From Nocardia mikamii NBRC 108933 (GTDB lineage Bacteria > Actinomycetota > Actinomycetes > Mycobacteriales > Mycobacteriaceae), in assembly GCF_001613505.1 (NCBI RefSeq), contig NZ_BDCM01000003.1, positions 310,001 through 374,000 on the forward strand: DNA of 64,000 nucleotides, written 5' to 3'. Below are positions 45,049-52,921 of the stretch, one piece after another. Both the position numbers and the translations under genes were made by a program. Under the pieces are notes generated by a model, which was not told where the DNA came from, made no database searches, and saw nothing but the letters and a program-made list of their open reading frames with translations. The stretch's first letter is position 1. Every line of letters begins with the position of its first letter.

Positions 45049-45083
45049 CAACACAGTGCGGCACTCGGAACCGCACTGTGTTG
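45049..45083. terminator. strong hairpin downstream of the HTH gene
   Basis: A perfect 13-bp stem (45049-45061 with 45071-45083) with a nine-base loop is followed by TCTTGTG. It is 15 bp after the HTH gene stop, between convergent genes. Confidence 0.75.
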
Positions 45084-45096
45084 TCTTGTGACCTGA

Positions 45097-45120
45097 GACC
45101 GAAGCGGAGACGCTTCGGTC
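45097..45120. terminator. second hairpin after the HTH gene
   Basis: A perfect 10-bp stem, GACCGAAGCG and CGCTTCGGTC, with a GAGA tetraloop, 14 bp after the first hairpin. The pair may act as a double terminator separating the HTH gene from the convergent membrane-protein gene. Confidence 0.55.
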
Positions 45121-45169
45121 CGCACTGTGCGAACGGGCCGCCGCCCAATCGGTCCGGCCGCATCGATGA

Positions 45170-46195
45170 TCAATCCGCCTGTGCGACCGCTGATTTCCGG
45201 TCGGTCGCGGTGCGCTCGAAGGCACGGGCGATCGCCTGCACCCACCCGCGCGGGCTCAGTCCCTCCGGCGGTGCGATCCAGCGGGCGTCGACGATTTCGT
45301 CACCGAGCGGATTGCGTGCCCAGCGGGCCACCCGCTCGGCACGGTCGGTGACCGAGCGGGCGGGAACACCGGCCGCCGCCACCTCCATGCCGCCGCCGGT
45401 CTGCAGGTACAACGCGTCCATGATCTGCGCGACCTGATCGGAAGCCTTGAGCTGGGTGGCCGACACCGTCTGCTCGTGCGCCACCACCTCGGGGAAGCGC
45501 TTGACCATCGTGCGGTGCAGGGCCCGAATCTGGCGCAGCAGCAGGCGCGCTCGCACCCAGAGCTCGATCACGATCCATACCGCGCCGACCGCGATCAGCA
45601 GGCTCGCGAGCTGCCAGGCCGGCCAGAACCAGCCCGGATCGCCGGGCCGCACGGGTTGTTCACCGATCGCCAGCCGCCGAATCGACAGCGCCGCAAGCAC
45701 ACCCGCGATCACCGTCCCGGCCGTGTAGAGCGCGATACCGCGCCCCAGCGCCGTCCAGTCCAGATTGCGCAGACCGGTGACGGCGATGAAGGCGCAGCCG
45801 AGCAGGGTCATGACCCAGCCGAACAACATCGACCACCCGATGGTGGCGGCGATGGCGAGCGCGCCGAAACCGTAGACCATCCAGGCGATCTGGCGCAGAT
45901 TCCGACGCGAGACCACCGGCCAGGCGGCGGCCGCCACCACCGACGTGGCCACCGCGAACAGCAGCCAGGTCGCCACCACCAGGCAGTCGGCCAGCGCTCG
46001 GCCGTTGATCCCCTGCGGCAGTGCGTGATCCACCGCCACCGCGATCTCGGGTATGCCGAGGGTGGCCGCGGCGGCCACCGCCGCGACCGCGATCACGATC
46101 GCCACCCGGGCCGTGGTCGCGGGCTTCACCAGGACACGACCGATGCGGGCGCCGGCCGCCATCCACACCAGCAGAGCCGTCAACCAGAACGTCAT
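45170..46195 (-). CDS. integral membrane protein (MAB_1171c-like)
   Basis: A 341-residue protein with about seven membrane helices in the first 220 residues (WLTALLVWMAAGARIG, VAIVIAVAAVAAAATLGI, WLLFAVATSVVAAAAWPV, VYGFGALAIAATIGWSML) and a soluble C-terminal ~110 residues (LLLRQIRALHRTMVKRFPEV onward). This shape matches actinobacterial 'MAB_1171c-family putative transporters', often found near HTH and ImmA/IrrE genes; transport itself is unproven. GGGGAGG precedes ATG 46195 by only one base, an unusually short spacing. It is downstream of the IrrE gene with a 72-bp repeat array between them. Confidence 0.65.
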   Translation of the reverse strand: MTFWLTALLVWMAAGARIGRVLVKPATTARVAIVIAVAAVAAAATLGIPEIAVAVDHALPQGINGRALADCLVVATWLLFAVATSVVAAAAWPVVSRRNLRQIAWMVYGFGALAIAATIGWSMLFGWVMTLLGCAFIAVTGLRNLDWTALGRGIALYTAGTVIAGVLAALSIRRLAIGEQPVRPGDPGWFWPAWQLASLLIAVGAVWIVIELWVRARLLLRQIRALHRTMVKRFPEVVAHEQTVSATQLKASDQVAQIMDALYLQTGGGMEVAAAGVPARSVTDRAERVARWARNPLGDEIVDARWIAPPEGLSPRGWVQAIARAFERTATDRKSAVAQAD

Positions 46196-46224
46196 ACCTC
46201 CCCTGTCCTTCTCGTCGGGTCCCC

Positions 46225-46460
46225 GGGCCCCTCGGTCATCCGAGCCTTCCGCGGATAACCGAGAAACCCTCCGTGGTTACGCAGGCTGCCGCCTCCGGGC
46301 CCCTCGGTCATCCGAGCCTTCCGCGGATAACCGAGAGACCCTCCGTGGTTACGCAGGCTGCCGCCTCCGGGTCCCTCGGTCATCCGAGCCCTCTGCGAAT
46401 GACCGAGAGACCCTCCGTGGTTACGCAGGCTGCCGCCTCCGGGCCCCTCGGTCATCCGAG
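46225..46460. repeat. 72-bp tandem repeat array (3.3 copies)
   Basis: Three full units start at 46225, 46297 and 46369, followed by 20 bases of a fourth at 46441. Units 1 and 2 are almost identical; unit 3 has about six changes, mainly at 46390-46400. Each unit contains a ~30-bp core (for example 46267-46296) flanked by the inverted arms CGGATAACCGAG and CTCGGTCATCCG. The array fills the IrrE/membrane-gene spacer and supplies the IrrE stop codon. The same core occurs inverted at 52934-52964. Confidence 0.92.
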
Positions 46461-46964
46461 GGCCTCGTCGAATCGGAGCACCGAGACACCGGCGCCGCGG
46501 TTGTTGAAGACGCGCAGGCGGGTCATCAGCATGCCGGCGAAGGTTTCGGCTTCCCACTCGTACTGATCGTCGCGCCCGTCGTCGACGATCTGCTGATGCG
46601 CGCGCTGGGACAGCATGTAGGCGATCAGATCGTCGCTGGCCTCGAGCGTCACCTCGGCGGCCGGTTCACCCGGGTGGTCGAAGACCACATGGCCCAGTTC
46701 GTGCGCGAGGGTGTGGTCACGGCTGGGCAGGGCCGCGGCCAGCACGATCACGTCCTTGTCCGGATAGCTGCGGCGCTGACCGCAGACGCCCGGACCGAGC
46801 TGAGCATCGGCGATTTCGATCATGCGGCCGCGTTCGGCCGCGATCGCGAGGACCACCTCTTCCAGTGTGGTGGCGTCGAAATCGGCGGCGACCGCGCACA
46901 CCGCGTCGACGGCGGCGGCGACGCGGCGGTAGGAGCGGCCCGTCTGAATCCGGCTCTCGGTCAT
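46452..46964 (-). CDS. ImmA/IrrE family metallopeptidase
   Basis: A 170-residue zinc peptidase with HELGH at residues 88-92 and a downstream acidic segment (EWEAETFAGMLMTR) that supplies the third ligand, as in the ImmA/IrrE (COG2856) family. Such peptidases often cleave a cognate HTH repressor when triggered; the EspR-like protein 1.4 kb away is a candidate. The ATG at 46964 follows GAGGGGG, 11 bp after the stop of the low-complexity gene, so both are probably on one transcript. The last codons and stop lie in the partial fourth copy of the 72-bp repeat. Confidence 0.85.
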   Translation of the reverse strand: MTESRIQTGRSYRRVAAAVDAVCAVAADFDATTLEEVVLAIAAERGRMIEIADAQLGPGVCGQRRSYPDKDVIVLAAALPSRDHTLAHELGHVVFDHPGEPAAEVTLEASDDLIAYMLSQRAHQQIVDDGRDDQYEWEAETFAGMLMTRLRVFNNRGAGVSVLRFDEALG

Positions 46965-46975
46965 CTCGCGCCCCC

Positions 46976-48286
46976 TCAGGCCCTCGGTCCGAAGAATTCC
47001 GCGCGTGCGGCGTCGATGCGCGCCTGCGCGGCGGAGGCACTCTGGAAACTCACCGCGCCGGAACCGGCCGCGGCCAGCGCCATGGCGATCACGCCGCCGA
47101 GCACGGCCAGCGTCTTCACTTCGGGCAGTCCGCTATTGGCCGCGGTAGGACGCACGGCGGGATTCGACTGGGCCAGTGCGGGCGCCGGAGCCGCCGGAGC
47201 AGGAGCCGGTGGTGCGGGTGGCGCCGCAGGCGGGACCGCGGCAGGCGCCGGGAGTGCGGCGACGACAGGTGCGCCCGGCACCGCGGGGACGGCGGGGACC
47301 GGCGGCACCGGCGGGATGGCGAGCGGAGGCGCTGCCGGTACCGGCGGAGGCGGAGCCGGCTGCAGCAGAAGCAGAAGCAGCAGCGGCGACATCGCGGCGG
47401 CCGACCCCACGGCAGCCGATCCCGTGATCGCGGAGCCGGTGCCGAGCAGCGCCGCCAGCGCGGAACCGGTTGCGGCGGAACCTGTCCCGGCGAGGCCGGC
47501 GAGCGCGGATCCGGTGGCGGCGGAGCCGGTGCCGAGCAGCCCGGCCAGCAGCGCACCGGTGCCGGCGGCGGCCGACCCGGTGGTCGCGAGCGTGGAACCG
47601 GTAGCCGCCGAACCCGTTGCGGCAGCGGCGGATCCGGTACCGGCGGCCGCGGAGCCGGTTCCGGCCAGGGCGGATCCCGTGGCCGCGCCCACCGAACCCG
47701 TTGCGGCGGAACCGGTTCCGCCCAAAGCCGAGCCGGTCAGCGCGGAACCGGACGCGGCCGAACCCGCGGCCGCCGATCCAACGGCGGCCGAGCCGGTGCC
47801 CAGGATGCTCGCCAGGCCCGCAAAGCCTTCACCGGCAACCGGAGTCGGTGTGATGGGCGGCGGTGGTGCGGAAACCTGCGCCGGCGCCGGCGTCGACGAC
47901 GTGGCCGAGCGTCCGGGGATGGTCAGGTGGCCGTTGTACTGGCCGTCGTCGGAAGGAGTGGGCCCCGCCGAACCGGACGGCCCCTGCTGTGCCACCACGC
48001 CGGCCCCGGCCACAGGCTGCGAAACCGAGATGACCCCGCCCGGCGCATCATCGGGCGATGACGCCGCGACATCCGGCCGGGCTGCGGCATCTCGGGTGGG
48101 CTTCGCGGCCTCGGGTTGCGCGGCGCTCGGACTGCCGGAGGGCGAGCTGTGCGGGGCTGTCGGCGAGGGGTGCGGGGCGGTAGCAGGAGTGGCTGGTTGT
48201 GCGTTGGCCACCAGGGGACCGAGGACCCCGCAACTGCCGATCAATCCGGCTACCGCAACAACGCGCGCGATGCGACCCATGGTCAT
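46976..48286 (-). CDS. secreted/membrane low-complexity Ala-Gly-Ser-Pro protein
   Basis: A 436-residue protein with a signal peptide (ARVVAVAGLIGSCGVLGPLVANAQP), then ~120 residues rich in Pro/Ser. About 150 residues of repeating GTGSAA/ATGSA units follow, then a run of seven Leu, a ~75-residue Pro/Ala/Val region, and a C-terminal membrane segment (TLAVLGGVIAMALAAAGSG) near residue 400. It resembles silk-like or PE_PGRS-like low-complexity envelope proteins in composition, but no homology is claimed. The coding is confirmed by the sensible signal and anchor at both ends. A GGGAAGG precedes ATG 48286. It is the first gene before irrE-like. Confidence 0.7.
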   Translation of the reverse strand: MTMGRIARVVAVAGLIGSCGVLGPLVANAQPATPATAPHPSPTAPHSSPSGSPSAAQPEAAKPTRDAAARPDVAASSPDDAPGGVISVSQPVAGAGVVAQQGPSGSAGPTPSDDGQYNGHLTIPGRSATSSTPAPAQVSAPPPPITPTPVAGEGFAGLASILGTGSAAVGSAAAGSAASGSALTGSALGGTGSAATGSVGAATGSALAGTGSAAAGTGSAAAATGSAATGSTLATTGSAAAGTGALLAGLLGTGSAATGSALAGLAGTGSAATGSALAALLGTGSAITGSAAVGSAAAMSPLLLLLLLQPAPPPPVPAAPPLAIPPVPPVPAVPAVPGAPVVAALPAPAAVPPAAPPAPPAPAPAAPAPALAQSNPAVRPTAANSGLPEVKTLAVLGGVIAMALAAAGSGAVSFQSASAAQARIDAARAEFFGPRA

Positions 48287-48614
48287 GCGCTTGCCTTCCC
48301 TCAACTTCTCAGCGCAGATTTCTCCCCGGTCGCTACAACCTCTCCGGGACCGTACGAATGCGGCCCATCTTAACTGCCGGCAGTTTGCTCGCGCAGCGAG
48401 ATCATGTGAGCCCGATCACTCCTGGGGGCGCGGGGGTTGAAACCGGTCCCGGTGGTGACCGCTCCCACTCGCGATCGGAAGGCCGAAAACGCGACGTCAT
48501 CCCCACTGACACAAGGGGATTGGAAACGGCGACGCCGGCGGATCGCGGCCGCGGGAAGGGGGCGGCTGAGTGCGATCTCACCGGCGCGGATCGTTGCTGT
48601 GAGAGTTGCGGTGC
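48287..48614. other. 328-bp gap upstream of the low-complexity gene
   Basis: This region is the promoter of the minus-strand low-complexity gene and the 3' flank of the SDR at 48615. No gene or clear hairpin is seen. A single stretch near 48515 ending in GGGATTGGAAAC looks like the end of a CRISPR repeat but is not repeated. Confidence 0.5.
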
Positions 48615-49532
48615 TCAGGCTCCGTAGACCGGCTCGGGATCGGTTGCCTTGGCGATCAACTCGCGTACCACCGGTCCCAATTCGGACGGCTGCCAGCGCG
48701 CACCGCGGTCCTCGGCGACACCGTGGCGCCAGCCGTCGGCCAATGCCACCTTCCCGCCTTCGACCTCGAACATGCGGCCGGTGACACCCGCGGAATCCGG
48801 GCTGCCCAGCCAGACCACCAGGGGCGAGACGTTTTCCGGCGCCATCGCGTCGAAGCCGTCGTCGGGGCGGGCCATCATATCGGCGAAGACGGTTTCGGTC
48901 ATGCGGGTGCGCGCGGAGGGGGCGATGGCGTTGACGGTGACCCCGTAGCGCCCGAATTCCGCTGCGGCGGTGATGGTCAGCGCCGCGATACCGGCCTTCG
49001 CCGCGGCGTAGTTGCCCTGGCCGACGCTGCCCTGCAGACCGGCACCGGAGCTGGTGTTGATGATGCGGGCGTCGCGGGCGCGGCCGGCCTTGGATTCCGC
49101 ACGCCAGTACTCGATGGCATGCCGCATGGTCGCGAAATGGCCCTTGAGGTGGACGCGGATCACGGCATCCCACTCCTCCTCGGCCAGGTTGACCAGCATC
49201 CGGTCGCGCACGATACCGGCGTTGTTCACCACCACGTCCAGTCCGCCGAAGGTCTCCACGGCCTGGCCGATCAGCCGCTTCGCACCGGCCCAGTCCGCGA
49301 TGTCGTCACCGTTGACGACGGCCCGGCCCCCGGCCTGCACGATCTCCTCGACCACCTGGGCGGCGGGCGAATCGACGCTGGGCGCGCCGTCCAGTTCCGC
49401 ACCCAGATCGTTGACCACCACGTTGGCGCCCGCCGCGGCGAAGGCCAGGGCGTGGGCCCGGCCGATACCGCGGCCGGCGCCGGTGACGATCACGGTGCGT
49501 CCTGCACAGATCAGCTCGGAGTTGTCGGTCAT
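48615..49532 (-). CDS. short-chain dehydrogenase (Rv3548c-like)
   Basis: A 305-residue SDR of the long type: TGAGRGIGRAHALAFAAAGA, VVNNAGIVRDRM, the Ser in INTSSGAG, and YAAAKAGIAAL. The C-terminal ~70 residues contain GRMFEVEGGKVALADG, as in the dehydrogenase part of multifunctional enzymes. It matches Rv3548c, a KstR2-regulon gene of unknown step in ring C/D degradation. It is paralogous to Hsd4A (22400-23317), with the same active-site context. It follows the second SDR by 69 bp. ATG 49532 is preferred; ATG 49547 is possible. Confidence 0.82.
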   Translation of the reverse strand: MTDNSELICAGRTVIVTGAGRGIGRAHALAFAAAGANVVVNDLGAELDGAPSVDSPAAQVVEEIVQAGGRAVVNGDDIADWAGAKRLIGQAVETFGGLDVVVNNAGIVRDRMLVNLAEEEWDAVIRVHLKGHFATMRHAIEYWRAESKAGRARDARIINTSSGAGLQGSVGQGNYAAAKAGIAALTITAAAEFGRYGVTVNAIAPSARTRMTETVFADMMARPDDGFDAMAPENVSPLVVWLGSPDSAGVTGRMFEVEGGKVALADGWRHGVAEDRGARWQPSELGPVVRELIAKATDPEPVYGA

Positions 49533-49601
49533 ATCTGCTGCTCTCATTTCCTCGGTGCGGTAAGGGTTTTCGCTGTGATCGGTGATCGCGCGCGCCAACG
49601 G

Positions 49602-50396
49602 CTAACGTGCGGCGGGCTGCGCGTCGTTGACGGTCGCCGCGTCCAGGAACGCGGGACGTTCCCCGCCGCCGTGCACGATGAGCGAGCCGCCGTTGACGTA
49701 GCCGGCCAGCGGCGAGGACAGGAAGACCGCGACCCGGCCGATGTCCTCGGGGGTCGCCAGCCGACCCAGCGGCACGGTCGCCTCGACGGCGGCGATCCCG
49801 GCGTCGTCGCCGTAGTGCAGATGACTGGATTCGGTGCCGACCATGCCGACGATCACCGAATTGACCCGCACCTTCGGTGCCCACTCGATCGCCAGCGAGG
49901 ACACCAGACTGTCCAGGCCGGCCTTGGCCGCACCGTAGGCGGCGGTGCCGGGCGAGGGCCGGTGGCCGCTCACACTCGAGACCATCACGATCGAACCGCC
50001 CTCGCGCTGCTGCTGCATGACGGAGTTGGCCGCCTGCGAAACCAGCAGCGGGGCCAGCAGATTCAGCTCCACGATCTTGGCGTGGAAGTTGCGTGAGGCG
50101 GTGGCGGCGGGGGCGAACGGCGCGCCGCCGGCATTGTTCACCACATGGTCGAGCCGGCCGTGCCGCTGCACGATCGTCTCGATCAGCGCGGTCACCGCCT
50201 CGCCGTCGCGGACATCGCACGGCAGAAATTCGGCGGTGCGCCCGGAACTCTCGATCTCCGCCTCGCCGGGGCGGCGGGCACACACCACGACCGTCGCGCC
50301 GGCGTCCAGGTACACCCGGCTGATGCCGGCGCCTACGCCCCTGACCCCGCCCGTCACGAGAACTACCGATCCGGACAGGTCCACTTCGATTGCCAC
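49602..50396 (-). CDS. short-chain dehydrogenase (Rv3549c-like)
   Basis: A 264-residue SDR with TGGVRGVGAGISRVYLDAGA, VVNNAGGAPFAP, the Ser of MVSSVSGHRP and YGAAKAGLDSL. It matches Rv3549c, divergent from echA20 in M. tuberculosis too. It should oxidise or reduce a hydroxyl group on a ring C/D intermediate, but its exact step is unknown to me. The GTG at 50396 lies only 12 bp from the KstR2-type box, so its leader is very short and control by KstR2 is strongly implied. Confidence 0.82.
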   Translation of the reverse strand: MAIEVDLSGSVVLVTGGVRGVGAGISRVYLDAGATVVVCARRPGEAEIESSGRTAEFLPCDVRDGEAVTALIETIVQRHGRLDHVVNNAGGAPFAPAATASRNFHAKIVELNLLAPLLVSQAANSVMQQQREGGSIVMVSSVSGHRPSPGTAAYGAAKAGLDSLVSSLAIEWAPKVRVNSVIVGMVGTESSHLHYGDDAGIAAVEATVPLGRLATPEDIGRVAVFLSSPLAGYVNGGSLIVHGGGERPAFLDAATVNDAQPAAR

Positions 50397-50407
50397 CGTG
50401 CTAACCT

Positions 50408-50421
50408 ACCAAGCACTTGCT
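50408..50421. promoter_or_regulatory. KstR2-type operator
   Basis: ACCAAGCACTTGCT matches the published KstR2 consensus AnCAAGnnCTTGnT at every fixed base. It is the only such site I found and lies between the divergent SDR (GTG at 50396) and echA20 (ATG at 50447), the same location as in M. tuberculosis. Confidence 0.92.
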
Positions 50422-50446
50422 TGTTTTGCCAACGAATGGACATGCG

Positions 50447-51211
50447 ATGGGGATCAACCGTCACACCGAGACCTCGGGTATCGAGGTCGTCACGATCGAC
50501 TATCCGCCGGTCAACGCACTGCCCACCGCGGGCTGGTTCGGCGTGGCCGATGCGATTCGCGAGGCCGGGCGCGACCCGGAGACCAAGGTGGTCGTGCTGC
50601 GCGCCGAGGGCCGCGGCTTCAACGCCGGGGTCGACATCAAGGAGATCCAGCGCAACCCGGGCCATCAGACGCTCATCGACGCCAACCACGGCTGCTACGA
50701 CGCCTTCGGCGCGGTCTACGAGTGCCCGGTGCCGGTGATCGCGGCGGTGAACGGCTTCTGCCTCGGCGGCGGCATCGGCCTGGTGGGCAATGCCGATGTC
50801 ATCGTCGCCTCCGACGACGCCACCTTCGGACTGCCCGAGGTCGAGCGCGGCGCCCTGGGTGCGGCCACCCACCTGGCCCGGCTGGTCCCCCAGCACATGA
50901 TGCGCACGCTGTTCTACACCGCCTCCACCGTGACCGCACAGCAGCTGCACCACTTCGGCTCGGTGCACAAGGTGGTCCCGCGAGCCGAACTCGATTCCGC
51001 CGCACTGGAAGTCGCGAAGAACATCGCCGCCAAGGACGGGCGGGTCATCCGGGCCGCGAAACGCGCGCTCAACGGTATCGACCTGCAGGACGTGCACCGC
51101 AGCTACCGCTTCGAACAGGGCTTCACCTTCGAGCTGAATCTCGCCGGTGTGGCCGATGAGATCCGGGCGCGGTTCGACGAGGATCTGGCCGCCAAAAAGG
51201 AGGCACGATGA
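50447..51211 (+). CDS. echA20: enoyl-CoA hydratase-family ring hydrolase EchA20
   Basis: A 254-residue crotonase-fold enzyme matching Rv3550. The oxyanion-hole segments are RGFNAGVDIKEIQ near residue 58 and FCLGGGIGLVGNAD near 100, with FGLPEVERGALGAATH after. In mycobacteria EchA20 opens steroid ring D hydrolytically (HIEC-CoA to COCHEA-CoA, as I recall the published pathway) rather than hydrating an alkene. It is the first gene of the echA20-ipdA-ipdB-ipdC unit. Several ATGs occur near the KstR2 box; 50447 gives the family-typical MGINRHTETSGIEVV start. Confidence 0.9.
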   Translation: MGINRHTETSGIEVVTIDYPPVNALPTAGWFGVADAIREAGRDPETKVVVLRAEGRGFNAGVDIKEIQRNPGHQTLIDANHGCYDAFGAVYECPVPVIAAVNGFCLGGGIGLVGNADVIVASDDATFGLPEVERGALGAATHLARLVPQHMMRTLFYTASTVTAQQLHHFGSVHKVVPRAELDSAALEVAKNIAAKDGRVIRAAKRALNGIDLQDVHRSYRFEQGFTFELNLAGVADEIRARFDEDLAAKKEAR

Positions 51212-51282
51212 GCCACAGTGCGCAGCCCGCGCATCGGGCCGACCGGGTGCGGATGTCCGGCAAGACACAGGAGGGGAAGTGA
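51208..51282 (+). CDS. 24-codon mini-ORF between echA20 and ipdA
   Basis: An ATG overlaps the echA20 stop as ATGA and follows an excellent AAGGAGG. It opens a short frame starting MSHSAQPAHRADRVR that ends at TGA 51280-51282, three bases before ipdA. It has no recognisable domain. It may act only to couple translation of ipdA to echA20, or be a relic of an earlier ipdA start. Confidence 0.35.
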   Translation: MSHSAQPAHRADRVRMSGKTQEGK

Positions 51283-51284
51283 GC

Positions 51285-52166
51285 ATGCGCGACAAGCGGA
51301 TGTTGTTGGAGGATGCGGTTTCCCAGCTGCGCAGCGGGATGACCATCGGCCTCGGCGGCTGGGGTTCGCGGCGTAAGCCGATGGCGTTCGTGCGGGCGCT
51401 GCTGCGCTCGGATGTCACCGATCTGACCGTCGTGACCTACGGCGGGCCGGATCTGGGACTGCTGTGTTCGGCCGGCAAGGTGCGCAAGGCCTACTACGGA
51501 TTCGTCTCCCTCGATTCGGCGCCGTTCTACGATCCCTGGTTCGCCAAGGCACGCACCGGCGGTGAGCTGATCTCCCGCGAAATGGACGAGGGCATGGTCA
51601 AATCCGGCCTGCAGGCGGCCGCGGCCCGCCTGCCGTTCCTGCCCACCCGCGCTGGGCTGGGGTCGGACGTGCCGAGTTTCTGGGACGGTGAACTGCGCAC
51701 GGTGCAGTCCCCGTATCCGGCTGCCGACGGCCGCGTCGAAACCCTGGTCGCGATGCCGGCGCTCAACCTGGACGCCGCGTTCGTTCACCTCGACATCGGC
51801 GACAAGCACGGCAACGCCGCCTACACCGGTGTCGACCCGTACATGGACGATCTGTACTGCCTGGCCGCCGAGCGGCGGTTCCTGTCGGTGGATCGGCTGG
51901 TCGAGACCGAGGAACTGGTGAAAGCCGTTCCGAACCAGGCGATCATCCTCAATCGCATGATGGTCGACGGCGTCGTGGAGGCGCCCGACGGCGCGCACTT
52001 CACCTTCTCCGGCAGCTACGGCCGCGACGAGAAGTTCCAGCGCCATTACGTCGAGGCGGCCAAGGATCCCGAGACCTGGGCGGCCTTCAAGGCCCGCTAT
52101 CTGGATGTCACCGAGGACGAATACCGTTCCGCGGTGGCCGAATTCGCTGCCGAGGAGCGCCGATGA
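51285..52166 (+). CDS. ipdA: IpdA, alpha subunit of COCHEA-CoA hydrolase
   Basis: A 293-residue class I CoA-transferase-fold subunit matching Rv3551: IGLGGWGSRRKPMAFVRALL at residues 24-43, VVTYGGPDLGLLCSAGKVRK, and HLDIGDKHGNAAYTG. IpdAB opens steroid ring C by a hydrolytic retro-Claisen cleavage, using a CoA-transferase scaffold without transfer activity. GGAGGGG eight bases before ATG 51285 makes it the better start than GTG 51279. ipdB overlaps its stop as ATGA, consistent with a 1:1 complex. Confidence 0.9.
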   Translation: MRDKRMLLEDAVSQLRSGMTIGLGGWGSRRKPMAFVRALLRSDVTDLTVVTYGGPDLGLLCSAGKVRKAYYGFVSLDSAPFYDPWFAKARTGGELISREMDEGMVKSGLQAAAARLPFLPTRAGLGSDVPSFWDGELRTVQSPYPAADGRVETLVAMPALNLDAAFVHLDIGDKHGNAAYTGVDPYMDDLYCLAAERRFLSVDRLVETEELVKAVPNQAIILNRMMVDGVVEAPDGAHFTFSGSYGRDEKFQRHYVEAAKDPETWAAFKARYLDVTEDEYRSAVAEFAAEERR

Positions 52167-52921
52167 GCGAGACCACCACTGTCACCCGCGCCGAGGTGTG
52201 CGCGGTCGCCTGCGCCGAGATCTTCCGGGGCGCGGGTGAGATCATGGCCAGCCCGATGTCGCCGACCCCCACCATCGGGGCGCGGCTGGCGCGACTGACC
52301 TTCGAACCGGATCTGCTGATCTCCGACGGAGAGGCGCTGTTGCTGGCCGACACCCCCGCGCTGGGCGCCAAGGCTCCCACCGAGGGCTGGATTCCGTTCG
52401 GCAAGGTGTTCGATGTGGTGGCTTCCGGGCGGCGCCATGTCGTCATGGGCGCCAACCAGATCGACCGCTACGGCAACCAGAATCTGTCCGCCTTCGGCGC
52501 GCTGCAGCGGCCGAACCGGCAGATGTTCGGTGTGCGCGGCGCCCCGGGCAACACCATCAACCACGCGACCAGCTACTTCGTTCCCAAGCACAGCAAGCGC
52601 GTGTTCTGCGAGACCGTCGACATCGTGTGCGGAATCGGTTACGACAAGATCGATCCCGAGAATCCGGCGTACCGGTTCCACCACCTGCATCGGGTGATCA
52701 GCAACCTGGGCGTGTTCGACTTCGGTGGGCCCGGCCACACCCTGCGGGCGCTGTCGCTGCATCCGGGGGTGAGCGCCGACGAGGTCGTCGAGAACACCGC
52801 GTTCGAGGTGGCCGGACTGGACGGCGCCGAGGTGACCCGCACGCCCACCGACGAGGAGCTGCGGATCATCCGAACGGTGCTGGATCCCAAGGGAATCCGC
52901 GAAAAGGAAGTGGCGGCATGA
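52163..52921 (+). CDS. ipdB: IpdB, beta subunit of COCHEA-CoA hydrolase
   Basis: A 252-residue beta subunit of the same complex (Rv3552-like): EIMASPMSPTPTIGARLARL, DGEALLLADTPALGAK, VVMGANQIDRYGNQN and GAPGNTINHATSYFVPKHSK. The GANQID/GNQN region replaces the usual SENG-type motif with the CoA-binding Glu of true transferases, in line with a hydrolase. The start overlaps ipdA as ATGA. Its stop overlaps an ATG (52918) that opens the inverted-repeat element separating it from ipdC. Confidence 0.9.
   Translation: MSETTTVTRAEVCAVACAEIFRGAGEIMASPMSPTPTIGARLARLTFEPDLLISDGEALLLADTPALGAKAPTEGWIPFGKVFDVVASGRRHVVMGANQIDRYGNQNLSAFGALQRPNRQMFGVRGAPGNTINHATSYFVPKHSKRVFCETVDIVCGIGYDKIDPENPAYRFHHLHRVISNLGVFDFGGPGHTLRALSLHPGVSADEVVENTAFEVAGLDGAEVTRTPTDEELRIIRTVLDPKGIREKEVAA

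Noticed and set aside
46225..46460. CRISPR array
   Set aside because: Repeat units are contiguous and identical over all 72 bp; there are no unique spacers and no cas genes nearby.
46053..48440. 795-codon plus-strand frame rich in Ala/Glu/Pro
   Set aside because: It is antisense to the low-complexity gene and IrrE gene. The minus-strand reading has a signal peptide, membrane anchor and HELGH motif; this one has none.
48500..48535. CRISPR-like repeat end (GGGATTGGAAAC)
   Set aside because: Single occurrence, no second copy at spacer distance, no cas genes.
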